Below are positions 49,873-58,487 of a DNA stretch of 64,000 bases, piece by piece. The notes beneath the pieces are model-generated. The model ran no database searches and had not been told where the DNA came from. It saw only the letters and a list, made by a program, of their open reading frames with translations. A program made the position numbers and the translations under genes. The stretch is from DASZHJ01 sp035581425. Its GTDB lineage: Bacteria; Pseudomonadota; Alphaproteobacteria; ATCC43930; CGMCC-115725. The stretch's first letter is position 1; each line of letters begins with the position of its first letter. The stretch is from contig DATJVP010000075.1 of assembly GCA_035581425.1 (NCBI GenBank), positions 1-64,000 on the forward strand. Reading direction: 5' to 3'.

Positions 49873-51186
49873 ATGGGATCGACCGCGTCTTCCAGCCATG
49901 CTTACCGGCGACCGCCGCCCTCTGCCAACGAGCACACGCAGGACGGCAGCGGCGTGACCCCGCATTCCTTCACCGGCATCCGCATCCTCGTCGTCGACGA
50001 CGATGCCGGCGAGATCGAGACCGCACGCGCGATCCTGCGGCGCGGCGGCTTCATGCGCGTCGAGTGCGCCCGCGACGCCGAGGCCGCCATCGGACTCTGC
50101 CGCAGCTTCGAACCGGAGCTGCTGCTGCTCGGCTTTCGTGTGGGCGAGGCGAGCGGGCTCGCGTTCCTGAAGCGCCTGGGCGCGGAGCTGCCGCATCTCG
50201 ACCCCGCGGCGATCCTCGTGGTCTCCGAGCACGACGGCGATGTCCGCACCCCTGCCTACGAAGCCGGCGCGCGCGACTGCATCGCCAAGCCCTTTCATCC
50301 TCGCGAGCTCCTCGCCCGCATTGCGGCCGCAGCCGAGAGCCGCGTGCTCGGGCGGAATTTCGAGGCGACGGTCGCGGAGCATATGGCGCGGCATCAGGAG
50401 GCGGTCGCGGTGCTGCGCCAGGCCGAGAGCGCGCTCCGCAAGAACCTCGAGCAGAGCGAGGCCGGGAACCGCGCCAAATCCGGCATGCTCGCGGAGACCG
50501 TGCACGAGCTTCGTACGCCCTTGAACGCGATCTGCGGCTATTCCGAGTCGATGGCACTCGGGATCTTCGGCGCGATCGAGAACCCGAAGCACGCGGAGTA
50601 TGTCCGCCTCATCCACGCCGCAGCACAGCACCTGCGCAAGATCGTCGACGGGCTCCTCGACGTCTCGAGCGTGGAGAACGAGAGCACCACGCTCAGTATC
50701 GCCCGTGTCGACGTGGGCGCCGTGGTGCGCGAGACGGCAGAAATGCTGCGGAACCAGGCGGAGGTCGGCGGCGTCAAGCTCGAGGTCACAATCGATCCCG
50801 CGCTCGCGGCCGTGCGCACGGATGCGACAAAGCTCCGCCAGGTGATCCTCAATCTCGGCTCGAACGCCGTCAAATACACACCGCGCGGCGGGCGCGTCTC
50901 GATCGAGGCGAAGACCGATGGCGCCGGCGGCGCGCTGGTCCTCATCATCCGTGACACCGGGATCGGCATGGGTACCGGCGATCTCGAGGTCGCCATGCGC
51001 CCCTTCGGCCGGGTCAAGCGCGATCCCAATGGCGCAGCCGTGCAGGGAACGGGGCTCGGTCTTCCGCTCACCAAGCGCTATGTCGAGCTTCTCGGCGGCA
51101 CGCTCGAGATCAAGAGCAGGCCCGGGCGCGGCACCGTCGTCACGGTCTGGCTCCCCTCGGACGCATCGGCCCGGCAGAGCGCCTAA
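49873..51186 (+). CDS. Sensor histidine kinase with degenerate N-terminal receiver
   Basis: A 437-residue protein. Receiver-like domain about 36-150: acidic DDD at 42-44 and Lys in IAKPF are present, but the strand-3 position normally holding the phospho-Asp is Gly87 (ELLLLGFRVGEASG). A coiled linker (about 150-205) leads to HisKA with His211 in ETVHELRTPLNAICGY, then HATPase: N box LNLGSNAVKYT, G1 DTGIGMG, G2 GTGLGLPL. Cytoplasmic, no membrane helix. Partner regulator unknown; divergent from tonB. Confidence 0.85.
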   Translation: MGSTASSSHAYRRPPPSANEHTQDGSGVTPHSFTGIRILVVDDDAGEIETARAILRRGGFMRVECARDAEAAIGLCRSFEPELLLLGFRVGEASGLAFLKRLGAELPHLDPAAILVVSEHDGDVRTPAYEAGARDCIAKPFHPRELLARIAAAAESRVLGRNFEATVAEHMARHQEAVAVLRQAESALRKNLEQSEAGNRAKSGMLAETVHELRTPLNAICGYSESMALGIFGAIENPKHAEYVRLIHAAAQHLRKIVDGLLDVSSVENESTTLSIARVDVGAVVRETAEMLRNQAEVGGVKLEVTIDPALAAVRTDATKLRQVILNLGSNAVKYTPRGGRVSIEAKTDGAGGALVLIIRDTGIGMGTGDLEVAMRPFGRVKRDPNGAAVQGTGLGLPLTKRYVELLGGTLEIKSRPGRGTVVTVWLPSDASARQSA

Positions 51187-51266
51187 CGCGATATTTTTCG
51201 TTCTCACCGCGCGCGCGTTCGACGACAATCCCTACTTCAAGCACATCTGAACTTCGGGGGTGGGGC

Positions 51267-52157
51267 ATGCCGAGACAAGCGAGAATCACTTTGGCGGGGA
51301 TCGCGATCCTTCTTTGCTTTGCAATCTTTTTCATGACTTATTTCACGGTCGACCAGAACGAGATGACCGTGGTGACGCGGTTCGGCCACCTCGAATACGT
51401 CGCCGATCCCGGCCTGCACTTCAAAATTCCCTTCGTCAACGCGACGACGCCCTATCGCACTGACATCCAGGACCTGCGCCCCGACAAGGGCGTCAACACC
51501 TACACGATCGACAATCAGGAAGTGGACGTGATCTTCACGGTCTTCTTCCGCATCCCGCCGGACAAGGTCGCCTACATCTACACGAACAACCGCGACTACC
51601 GTCAGCGCCTCTATTCGCTCTCGATCGACCGGCTGAAGGCGGCGATGGGCCAAGTCAACGTGCAGAGCGTCGCCGAGAAGCGCGGCGAGCTCCGCGACAC
51701 GATCAAGGCGACGCTGGTCCGCGACGCGGCACTCCTCGGTGTCGAGATCACGGATTTTCAGTTGACGGATATGCAATACACCGACGCCTTCCGTCAGGCC
51801 GTCAACAACGCCGCCGTGCAGAAGGCGAACATCGAGGCGGTCGAGTACCAGCGCCAGCAGGCGGAAAAGCAAGCGGCGACCGCCAAGATCGCGGCCGAGG
51901 GACAGGCGAACGCCGTCCGCGCCAAGGCCGCAGGCGATGCCGACGCGCGGCTCCTCCAAGCCACCGCGGAGGCGAAGGCGATCGAGCTCCAGGGGGCCGC
52001 AAACGCCAAGGCGATTCAGCTCCAGGCGGAGGCCCTGAAGGCCAATCCCGATCTCGTGGAACTCCGCCGCGCCGAGCGCTGGAATGGGGTGTTGCCGTCG
52101 GCAGTCTATGGCTCGGCGCCGATCCCATTCCTCAACGTGCCCAGCGCGCATCCCTAG
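51267..52157 (+). CDS. HflC/prohibitin-type SPFH membrane protein
   Basis: A 296-residue protein. N-terminal helix LAGIAILLCFAIFFMTYFTV, then an SPFH/Band 7 domain (VDQNEMTVVTRFGHLEYV-DPGLHFKIPFV), and a long Ala/Gln/Glu-rich coiled helix (QRQQAEKQAATAKIAAEG). Resembles prohibitin/HflC-type scaffold proteins. HflK is not adjacent, so the hflC name is not assigned. Confidence 0.85.
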   Translation: MPRQARITLAGIAILLCFAIFFMTYFTVDQNEMTVVTRFGHLEYVADPGLHFKIPFVNATTPYRTDIQDLRPDKGVNTYTIDNQEVDVIFTVFFRIPPDKVAYIYTNNRDYRQRLYSLSIDRLKAAMGQVNVQSVAEKRGELRDTIKATLVRDAALLGVEITDFQLTDMQYTDAFRQAVNNAAVQKANIEAVEYQRQQAEKQAATAKIAAEGQANAVRAKAAGDADARLLQATAEAKAIELQGAANAKAIQLQAEALKANPDLVELRRAERWNGVLPSAVYGSAPIPFLNVPSAHP

Positions 52158-52242
52158 CGCCGAGGATTTCTTCGGAAACGTCGGTGGATAGCTTTTCCCG
52201 ACCGCTTCGTGGATTGCGGGGATATCTTGAAAACCCGCGTGT

Positions 52243-52269
52243 TCGCAACCACTTGGATGCGTGTTGCGA
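52243..52269 (+). promoter_or_regulatory. Inverted repeat in the nrdJ leader region
   Basis: TCGCAAC / GTTGCGA, 7-bp arms with a 13-base loop, in the 210-bp gap before the ribonucleotide reductase gene. Each arm sits beside CGTGTT. No cobalamin-riboswitch or NrdR-box pattern is recognised here. Confidence 0.3.
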
Positions 52270-52367
52270 CGGGGGTGGCCGGATGCATGGCGACCTGTTG
52301 CCGTCGAACAAATTAGGAACTAAACTCGCTGCCCCTTTTCCCCCCGCGCAATCCGAGGGACGCCCAG

Positions 52368-54677
52368 ATGCCGAGCGTTGCCGCCATTTCCCAGCAGATC
52401 TGGGACATGAAGTACCGGCTGAAGACGCCGGAGGGTGCGCCCGTGGACCGGACCATCGAGGACACCTGGCGCCGCGTTGCGCGCGCGCTGGCGGAGCCTG
52501 AAACGGATCCGGCGCTCTGGGCCGAGCGCTTCTACGAGGCTCTCAGCGATTTCAAGTTTCTGCCGGCGGGGCGCGTGGTCGCGGGCGCCGGCACCAAGCG
52601 CTCCGTCACGCTCTTCAACTGCTTCGTCATGGGGACGATCCCCGACGACATGTCCGGGATCTTCACGCATCTGCGCGAGGCCGCGCTGACGATGCAGCAG
52701 GGCGGCGGCATCGGCTATGACTTCTCGACGCTGCGCCCCAAAGGCGCGCAGGTGAAGGGCGTGGGCGCCGACGCCTCGGGCCCGCTCTCCTTCATGGATG
52801 TCTGGGACGCGATGTGCCGTACCATCATGAGCGCGGGCTATCGCCGCGGCGCGATGATGGCGACATTGCGCTGCGACCATCCGGACATCGAGGCCTTCAT
52901 CGAGGCGAAGCGCGAGCCGGGCCGGCTCCGCATGTTCAACCTCTCCGTCCTCGTCACCGATGACTTCATGCAGGCCGTGAAGGAGGACGCGCCCTGGGAG
53001 CTCAAATTCGGCGGCACCACCTTCAAGGTGCTGCCCGCGCGCGAGCTCTGGGAGAAGATCATGCGCGCCACCTACGCCTATGCCGAGCCCGGCGTGATCT
53101 TCATCGATCGCATCAACCGCCGAAACAACCTCTATTACTGCGAGACCATCAGCGCGACCAATCCTTGCGGAGAGCAGCCCCTGCCCCCGTATGGCGCCTG
53201 CCTCCTCGGCTCCATCAATCTCGCGAGCCTCGTAGTCGATCCCTTCACTCCGGAGGCGCGGCTCGATCTCGAGAAGCTTCGCGAGCTGGTTCCGGTCGCG
53301 GTCCGTATGATGGACAACGTCATCGACGTCTCGCGTTTCCCGCTCGAGGACCAGACGCACGAGGCGCGGGCCAAGCGGCGGATCGGACTCGGCATCACCG
53401 GGCTCGCCGATGCGCTCATCCTCTGCAATGTGCGCTACGGCTCTTCCGAGGCGGTGAGCCTCACTGAGACCTGGCTCCGTGCGATCGAGCGAGAGGCCTA
53501 TCTGGCCTCGGCGGCGCTCGCGGCCGAGAAGGGCTCCTTTCCGCTTTTCGACGAGGAGAAATATCTCGCGGGAGAGACAATCCAGCGCCTCGATGCGGAG
53601 GTGCGGGAGGCGATCGAGCGGCAGGGGATCCGCAACTCGCTCCTCACTTCGGTCGCACCCACCGGCACGATCTCGATCCTTGCGGACAATGTGAGCTCCG
53701 GCCTCGAGCCAGTCTTCAGCTTCCGCTACACGCGGAACGTCCTCATGCCCGACGGCACGCGCAAGGAGGAGGAGGTCGCCGACTACGCCTACCGCCTCTA
53801 TCGGCGCGTAAAGGGCGAGAGCGCGCCGCTCACCGACGCCTTCGTCGACGTGCAGACGCTCTCGCCCGGCGATCATGTGGTGATGCAGGCGGCGGTGCAG
53901 AAATACATCGACAGCTCGATCTCGAAGACCATCAACATCCCCGTGGATTTCCCCTTCGAGGCCTTCAAGGACGTCTATCTCCGGGCCTATGAGCTCGGCT
54001 GCAAGGGCTGCACGACCTACCGCCCGAATGAGATCACCGGCGCGGTGCTGGAGGTGAAGCCTGACAAGGAGAAGACGGCTCAGGCGGAGCTGCCCCTCCC
54101 GAAGCCCGTGCCGCGGCCAGCCGACGTCTACGAGGCCGGCGGCGTCGTCTACATGACGCAGCCGCTGAGCCGGCCCGAGGCGCTGCCGGGCCGCACCTAC
54201 AAGATCCGCTGGCCGGTCGCCGACCACGCGATCTACATCACGATCAACGACATCGTCCAGGACGGCCGCCGGCGGCCCTTCGAGATTTTCATCAACTCCA
54301 AGAGCATGGAGCATTACGCCTGGACCGTAGGCTTGACGCGCATGATCAGCGCGGTGTTCCGGCGCGGCGGCGACGTCTCCTTCGTGGTCGAGGAGCTCAA
54401 GGCAGTCTTTGATCCCCGCGGCGGCGCCTGGATGGAGGGCCGCTACGTCCCCTCGCTCCTCGCTGCAATCGGCGATGTGCTCGAGCGGCACATGATCGAC
54501 ATCGGATTTATCAAGCCGCGCGAGATCGATCCCGCGCTCGCGGAGAAGCGCGCCGTCGCCAACCTCCCCGGCACGAGCAGCAGGATGGCGCAATGCCCCA
54601 AATGCGGCGAAGCTGCCCTCATCCGCATCGAGAATTGCGACCAGTGCACGAGCTGCGGCTATTCGAAGTGCGGGTGA
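52368..54677 (+). CDS. nrdJ: Adenosylcobalamin-dependent (class II) ribonucleotide reductase
   Basis: A 769-residue reductase making deoxyribonucleotides without oxygen dependence. Active-site motif ATNPCGEQPLPPYGACLLGS (Asn-x-Cys-x-Glu), substrate motif PTGTISILADNVSSGLEP, GGGIGYDFS, and cysteine GCKGCTTYRPN. A C-terminal zinc ribbon CPKCGEAALIRIE-CDQCTSCGYSKCG ends the protein, as in NrdJ-Z forms. Shorter than the roughly 1200-residue form common in alphaproteobacteria. GAGGGA precedes the ATG. The cofactor needs the adenosyltransferase at 27.2 kb. Confidence 0.92.
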   Translation: MPSVAAISQQIWDMKYRLKTPEGAPVDRTIEDTWRRVARALAEPETDPALWAERFYEALSDFKFLPAGRVVAGAGTKRSVTLFNCFVMGTIPDDMSGIFTHLREAALTMQQGGGIGYDFSTLRPKGAQVKGVGADASGPLSFMDVWDAMCRTIMSAGYRRGAMMATLRCDHPDIEAFIEAKREPGRLRMFNLSVLVTDDFMQAVKEDAPWELKFGGTTFKVLPARELWEKIMRATYAYAEPGVIFIDRINRRNNLYYCETISATNPCGEQPLPPYGACLLGSINLASLVVDPFTPEARLDLEKLRELVPVAVRMMDNVIDVSRFPLEDQTHEARAKRRIGLGITGLADALILCNVRYGSSEAVSLTETWLRAIEREAYLASAALAAEKGSFPLFDEEKYLAGETIQRLDAEVREAIERQGIRNSLLTSVAPTGTISILADNVSSGLEPVFSFRYTRNVLMPDGTRKEEEVADYAYRLYRRVKGESAPLTDAFVDVQTLSPGDHVVMQAAVQKYIDSSISKTINIPVDFPFEAFKDVYLRAYELGCKGCTTYRPNEITGAVLEVKPDKEKTAQAELPLPKPVPRPADVYEAGGVVYMTQPLSRPEALPGRTYKIRWPVADHAIYITINDIVQDGRRRPFEIFINSKSMEHYAWTVGLTRMISAVFRRGGDVSFVVEELKAVFDPRGGAWMEGRYVPSLLAAIGDVLERHMIDIGFIKPREIDPALAEKRAVANLPGTSSRMAQCPKCGEAALIRIENCDQCTSCGYSKCG

Positions 54678-54763
54678 GGAAGAGCTCTCGGCTGTCAGCA
54701 GATAGCTGTTAGCTCCTCGCGACCCGCGTATACTCCGCGCAGGGGGACGGGTCGGAGGCAGGG

Positions 54764-55837
54764 GTGGCTTGGCGGGTCAGCGACATTCCGCCGGAGGCGC
54801 GGCGGGCGGCGGAGGATGCGGCGGAAGCCGCAGGGAAATCGTTGGTGGATTGGCTCGCAGGCACCGTGAGCGCCGCCATCATTCGCGAGATCGGCGCCAT
54901 TCCCGGCTTCCGTCCGGCACCGACGGCAAAAACGCCAGAGACGGTGAGTGAGCGGCCGCACGGCGATCGCGAAATCGAGAAGCCTAAGCCGATCGAGATC
55001 AATCCCAGGCTCGCCGCGATCGGCGGTTATCGCTCGCAGCGCCTCTCACCCGAGGCAAAACGCGTTGCGGATTCCGGCCTCACGGGCTGGCTCGAAGGCC
55101 GGATCGAGCGTCTGCCGGAGCGAAATGCTGCGGCTCCCCCTGCAGAACCCGCTCCCCCGCCCAAGCCTCAGCCCGAGCTCTTCCCGAAGACGGCGGCATC
55201 GCCCCCGCCGCCCCAGCCGCCCGGGCCCCTCAGCGACGGACCGCCGCTTGCATTGCCTTCGGGGCCCGTCGTGCCGCTGAAACTCGCGGTGCTGCGGGCG
55301 GGGCACACTCGCGTGCGCCGCTCCGGCGGCGACGATGGCGTCCCCGCGCTTGCGGCCTCGGTCGCGGTGCAGGGAGTGCGCGAGCCGCTCCTCGTGCGCA
55401 AGATTGCGGCCGAGCCCGGCTTCTACGAGGTGATCGCCGGCGAGCGTCGCCGTGCCGCCGCCGAGCGCGCGGGACGCGCGGAGGTGCCGGCGATTATCGT
55501 CGAGGCGAACGACGCCGAGGCGGTGATGCTCTCGCTCACCGAGAATCTGGGCCGCCGCGATTTCTCGCCGCTCGACGAGGCTCGCGCCTATCTGCGGCTC
55601 TTGACGGAATACCGCGTGAGCCCTTCCCTCCTCGCGCGCCGACTCGCGCGCGAGCGCACGCACATCGCGGCCGCGCTCCGGCTTCTGGGATTGCCGGAGC
55701 GCGTGCGGCAGTATCTCGACAGCGGACAGATTTCCGCCGCCCAGGCCTATGGGCTCATCGGCGCGTCCGACGTCGAGGCGCTCGCGGAGCAGATGGTGCG
55801 CGGCGTCGCACCGCCCGGAGAGGGCACCGGCTCCTGA
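54764..55837 (+). CDS. ParB/Spo0J-like nuclease-fold protein with novel N-terminal module
   Basis: A 357-residue protein. Residues 8-35 form a helix-turn module IPPEARRAAEDAAEAAGKSL..WL, and a shorter second copy (LSPEAKRVADSGLTGWLEG) is near 94-112. After a Pro-rich linker comes a ParB domain at about 175-270 (VAVQGVREPLLV, VIAGERRRAAAERAG, LTENLGRRDFSPLDEARAYLRLL) and a helix-turn-helix KorB/ParB-like part (LLARRLARERTHIAAALRLLGLPERVRQYL). No ParA is adjacent, so this may be an orphan CTP-dependent switch protein. Start GTG 54764. Confidence 0.8.
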   Translation: MAWRVSDIPPEARRAAEDAAEAAGKSLVDWLAGTVSAAIIREIGAIPGFRPAPTAKTPETVSERPHGDREIEKPKPIEINPRLAAIGGYRSQRLSPEAKRVADSGLTGWLEGRIERLPERNAAAPPAEPAPPPKPQPELFPKTAASPPPPQPPGPLSDGPPLALPSGPVVPLKLAVLRAGHTRVRRSGGDDGVPALAASVAVQGVREPLLVRKIAAEPGFYEVIAGERRRAAAERAGRAEVPAIIVEANDAEAVMLSLTENLGRRDFSPLDEARAYLRLLTEYRVSPSLLARRLARERTHIAAALRLLGLPERVRQYLDSGQISAAQAYGLIGASDVEALAEQMVRGVAPPGEGTGS

Positions 55838-55968
55838 GCAGCTTCGATTGGCAAGCATTCGCGCCCGCCTTATAAGGGGTCAGTCCTTTCGAGGTGTGCG
55901 CGAGCGCATGAGCGAGTATCGATTCCGACGGCGTACGCGGACTCTCGGCCGTAAGGGCGGGAGCCTCG

Positions 55969-57606
55969 ATGGCCGCTGAGACCGACACGAAGCCCCGCCG
56001 TTCGGCGCTCGCATCCGCGCGCGCCTGGCGCGCGCTCGAGCTTGCGCCGGAATTGCGCAAAGGCGTCGAGGCCGCAGCACGCGCGGCGGGGGTCGAGCCC
56101 GAGACGTGGCTCGCGCGGACGATCATGGACGCCGCGGCGGCGCCGCCGCCCGCCGCCAAACCCGCGGCGGAGGGCGAAGCCATCGAGGCATTATCGGCGC
56201 TGCTCGCGGCGGCGCGCGAGCGGACGCGGTCGACGGAGGCGGAAGCGCCTGCGGAGCCGATCCGACTCGACGCCACATCTGTGGCCGAGCACCGGGAACT
56301 CGTCATTCGCTCGGTGCCGCGACAGCGGCGACGCCCGCTCCTCACTCTTCTGCTGCTCCTGCTCGCGATCGCCGCGGCGGCAGCGGCCGGCACCTTCTAT
56401 GTCCGCTATAGCGGCGCTCCGCCGACATCGCAGCCGGCGGTGGTCGCATCGCTCCCGGCTGCTACACCACCGCAGCCGCCCGCGGCGCCGCCTCCGGAAC
56501 CGCCACAGTCGGCCGCGCCCGAGACACAGAAAAGCTCACCGCCGCCGGACCCCACCCCGGCTCCGACCGCGGCCCCTGCGTCGACGCCCGCGCAAGCGGA
56601 GTCGCCGCCCACGCCGCCCTCTGTCACAACGCCCCCGGCCACGAGCGCACCCTCGGAGACGCCACCTAGCGCTTCAGCACCGGTTCCGGCGTCCGATCCG
56701 CAGGGTGCGCCCCCGCGCCGTCCCGAGGCCGCCGCTGCACCGGCGCCCGCCGGGCCGCGCGCGCCGCAGCCCACTCCCGCCGAGGATTACCTCACCGGCG
56801 TCCGTTACGCCTTCGGCAATGGCGTGCCGCAGGACTATGCCAAGGCTGCCGAATTTTTCTCCCGCGCGGCGATCCAGGGGCAAGCGGATGCGCAGTTCAA
56901 TCTCGGCATCCTCTACGACAAGGGCTTGGGCGTGCCCAAGGACCCCGTACGCGCGGCGATCTGGTATCACAGCGCGGCCGACCAGGGGCACGCTTCGGCA
57001 CAGCTCAATCTCGGCCTCGCCTACGCCAGCGGCTCCGGCGTCGCGCAGAATTTCGGGGATGCCGTGCAGTGGTTCCGCCGCGCCGCGGAGCAGGGCAACG
57101 TCACCGCGCAATACAATCTCGCCGCCCTCTATGCGAACGGAAAGGGCGTCGACGCCTCCGATGTCTACGCCTATGCGTGGTTCAGCGTCGCCGGTGCGGC
57201 CGGAGACCAGGAGGCTCGCGAGCAGATGGATGCCGCAGCCAAGCGCATGAACGCGCAGCAGCTCCGCGAGGCTCGGGCGCTCGCCGCGCAGCTCACGGAA
57301 TCGGTGAAGCGAGGGCGCAGCACGAGCACGCCTGCGTCCGCGCGCGCACCGGCCGCTGCAAGCCCGGCGCCGCCCGGCAATCCCCCGACGCCGCCCAAGC
57401 CCATCGACAGGGCGACGGTCGCGGAGATCCAGCGCTATCTCATCCGCCTCCACTACGACCCCGGCACCGCCGACGGAATGGTCGGCGACAAGACTGTCGA
57501 CGCGATCCGGCAGTACCAAGTCGACCATCGCCTCCAGGTCGATGGCGACCCCAGCAAGACCCTGCTCTACCGCCTCAAGGCGGAGGTCGAGAAGCAGAAG
57601 AAATAG
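55969..57606 (+). CDS. PodJ-like Sel1-repeat, peptidoglycan-binding membrane protein
   Basis: A 545-residue protein. N-terminal module LAPELRKGVEAAARAAGVEP..WLARTI (23-52) resembles that of the preceding ParB-like protein. A transmembrane helix at about 123-146 (PLLTLLLLLLAIAAAAAAGTF), Pro/Thr linker 150-265, four Sel1 repeats about 268-400 (AQFNLGILYDKGLGVPKDPVRAA...), and a C-terminal peptidoglycan-binding domain at 472-540 (AEIQRYLIRLHYDPGTADGMVGD). This matches the architecture of PodJ-type polar localisation factors, minus the long coiled coil. Confidence 0.8.
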   Translation: MAAETDTKPRRSALASARAWRALELAPELRKGVEAAARAAGVEPETWLARTIMDAAAAPPPAAKPAAEGEAIEALSALLAAARERTRSTEAEAPAEPIRLDATSVAEHRELVIRSVPRQRRRPLLTLLLLLLAIAAAAAAGTFYVRYSGAPPTSQPAVVASLPAATPPQPPAAPPPEPPQSAAPETQKSSPPPDPTPAPTAAPASTPAQAESPPTPPSVTTPPATSAPSETPPSASAPVPASDPQGAPPRRPEAAAAPAPAGPRAPQPTPAEDYLTGVRYAFGNGVPQDYAKAAEFFSRAAIQGQADAQFNLGILYDKGLGVPKDPVRAAIWYHSAADQGHASAQLNLGLAYASGSGVAQNFGDAVQWFRRAAEQGNVTAQYNLAALYANGKGVDASDVYAYAWFSVAGAAGDQEAREQMDAAAKRMNAQQLREARALAAQLTESVKRGRSTSTPASARAPAAASPAPPGNPPTPPKPIDRATVAEIQRYLIRLHYDPGTADGMVGDKTVDAIRQYQVDHRLQVDGDPSKTLLYRLKAEVEKQKK

Positions 57607-57614
57607 TGCCCGCG

Positions 57615-58481
57615 CTAGAGCAATCGTCCCGCCGCGATCCACCAAGCCGGATGCTCGACGATCAGCCGCGTCGCGGCGGCGTGCGCGGCAGCGTGCTCTG
57701 CGAAGAGTGCGAAGCAGGTGGCGCCGCTGCCGCTCATGCGCGCAAGGAGCGCGCCCGGCACCGCCGCAAGCGCATGCAACACCTCCGCGATCTCTGGAAC
57801 CAACGTGAGGGCGGCCTTCGCGAGATCGTTCCGGCGTTCCGCGAGCACCGCTGCGAGCTCGGCGGCGCTGGCGCAAGGGTGAGAGAAGCGCGCGGGCGCG
57901 GAAAAATCGCCCGTCCGAGCCTTGAAGACGGCAGGCGTCTCGACGGCAACGCCGGGATTGGCGAGCACCACCGCGCAGTCCGGGAGCGATGGCGCCAGCG
58001 ACACCTGATCGCCGATGCCGCCAAGCCAAGCGGTGCGCCCGAGGAGGCAGACCGGGACGTCCGCGCCGAGGCTGAGCGCGAGGCCAGCAAAGCGTGGCTC
58101 CTCCAGATCGAGTCCCCAGAGCTCCGCGAGCGCGAGCAGCGTCGCGGCTGCATCGGCTGAGCCGCCGCCGATCCCCGAGGCGACCGGGAGGTTCTTTTCG
58201 AGCGCGAGCGCCGCCCGCGCGGGGAAGCCCGCGCGCTCCGCGAGCGCCGTGGCCGCACGGCGGACGAGATTGCGCTCGCCGGCCTCCGCGAGCGCGGGAG
58301 CGAAGGGGCCTGCGATCTCGAGCGCGAGCCGCGGCGCCGCGCTTGCGGTCAAGATGTCGGCGACATCCGCGAAAGCGACGAGGCTGTCCAGCAGGTGATA
58401 GCCGTCGGCGCGCCGTCCGACGACGTGGAGGTAGAGATTGAGCTTCGCGGGTGCCGCGCGACGCACCGCCCGCACGGACAT
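57615..58481 (-). CDS. ispE: 4-(cytidine-5'-diphospho)-2-C-methyl-D-erythritol kinase
   Basis: A 288-residue GHMP kinase of the MEP isoprenoid pathway. Motifs: APAKLNLYLHVVGRRADGYH, ATP loop PVASGIGGGSADAAATLLAL, and C-terminal MSGSGATCFALF. Converges with the Sel1/PG-binding gene 8 bp away. 6 bp behind the TPR gene, so last gene of a minus-strand operon. Confidence 0.95.
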   Translation of the reverse strand: MSVRAVRRAAPAKLNLYLHVVGRRADGYHLLDSLVAFADVADILTASAAPRLALEIAGPFAPALAEAGERNLVRRAATALAERAGFPARAALALEKNLPVASGIGGGSADAAATLLALAELWGLDLEEPRFAGLALSLGADVPVCLLGRTAWLGGIGDQVSLAPSLPDCAVVLANPGVAVETPAVFKARTGDFSAPARFSHPCASAAELAAVLAERRNDLAKAALTLVPEIAEVLHALAAVPGALLARMSGSGATCFALFAEHAAAHAAATRLIVEHPAWWIAAGRLL

Positions 58482-58487
58482 CGCGCC

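Noticed and set aside
52158..52367. Cobalamin riboswitch before the class II reductase
   Set aside because: No B12-box-like core or pseudoknot arrangement could be recognised.
52320..54593. 757-codon minus-strand frame opposite nrdJ
   Set aside because: nrdJ motifs are intact on the plus strand; the antisense frame is an artefact of third-base G/C bias.
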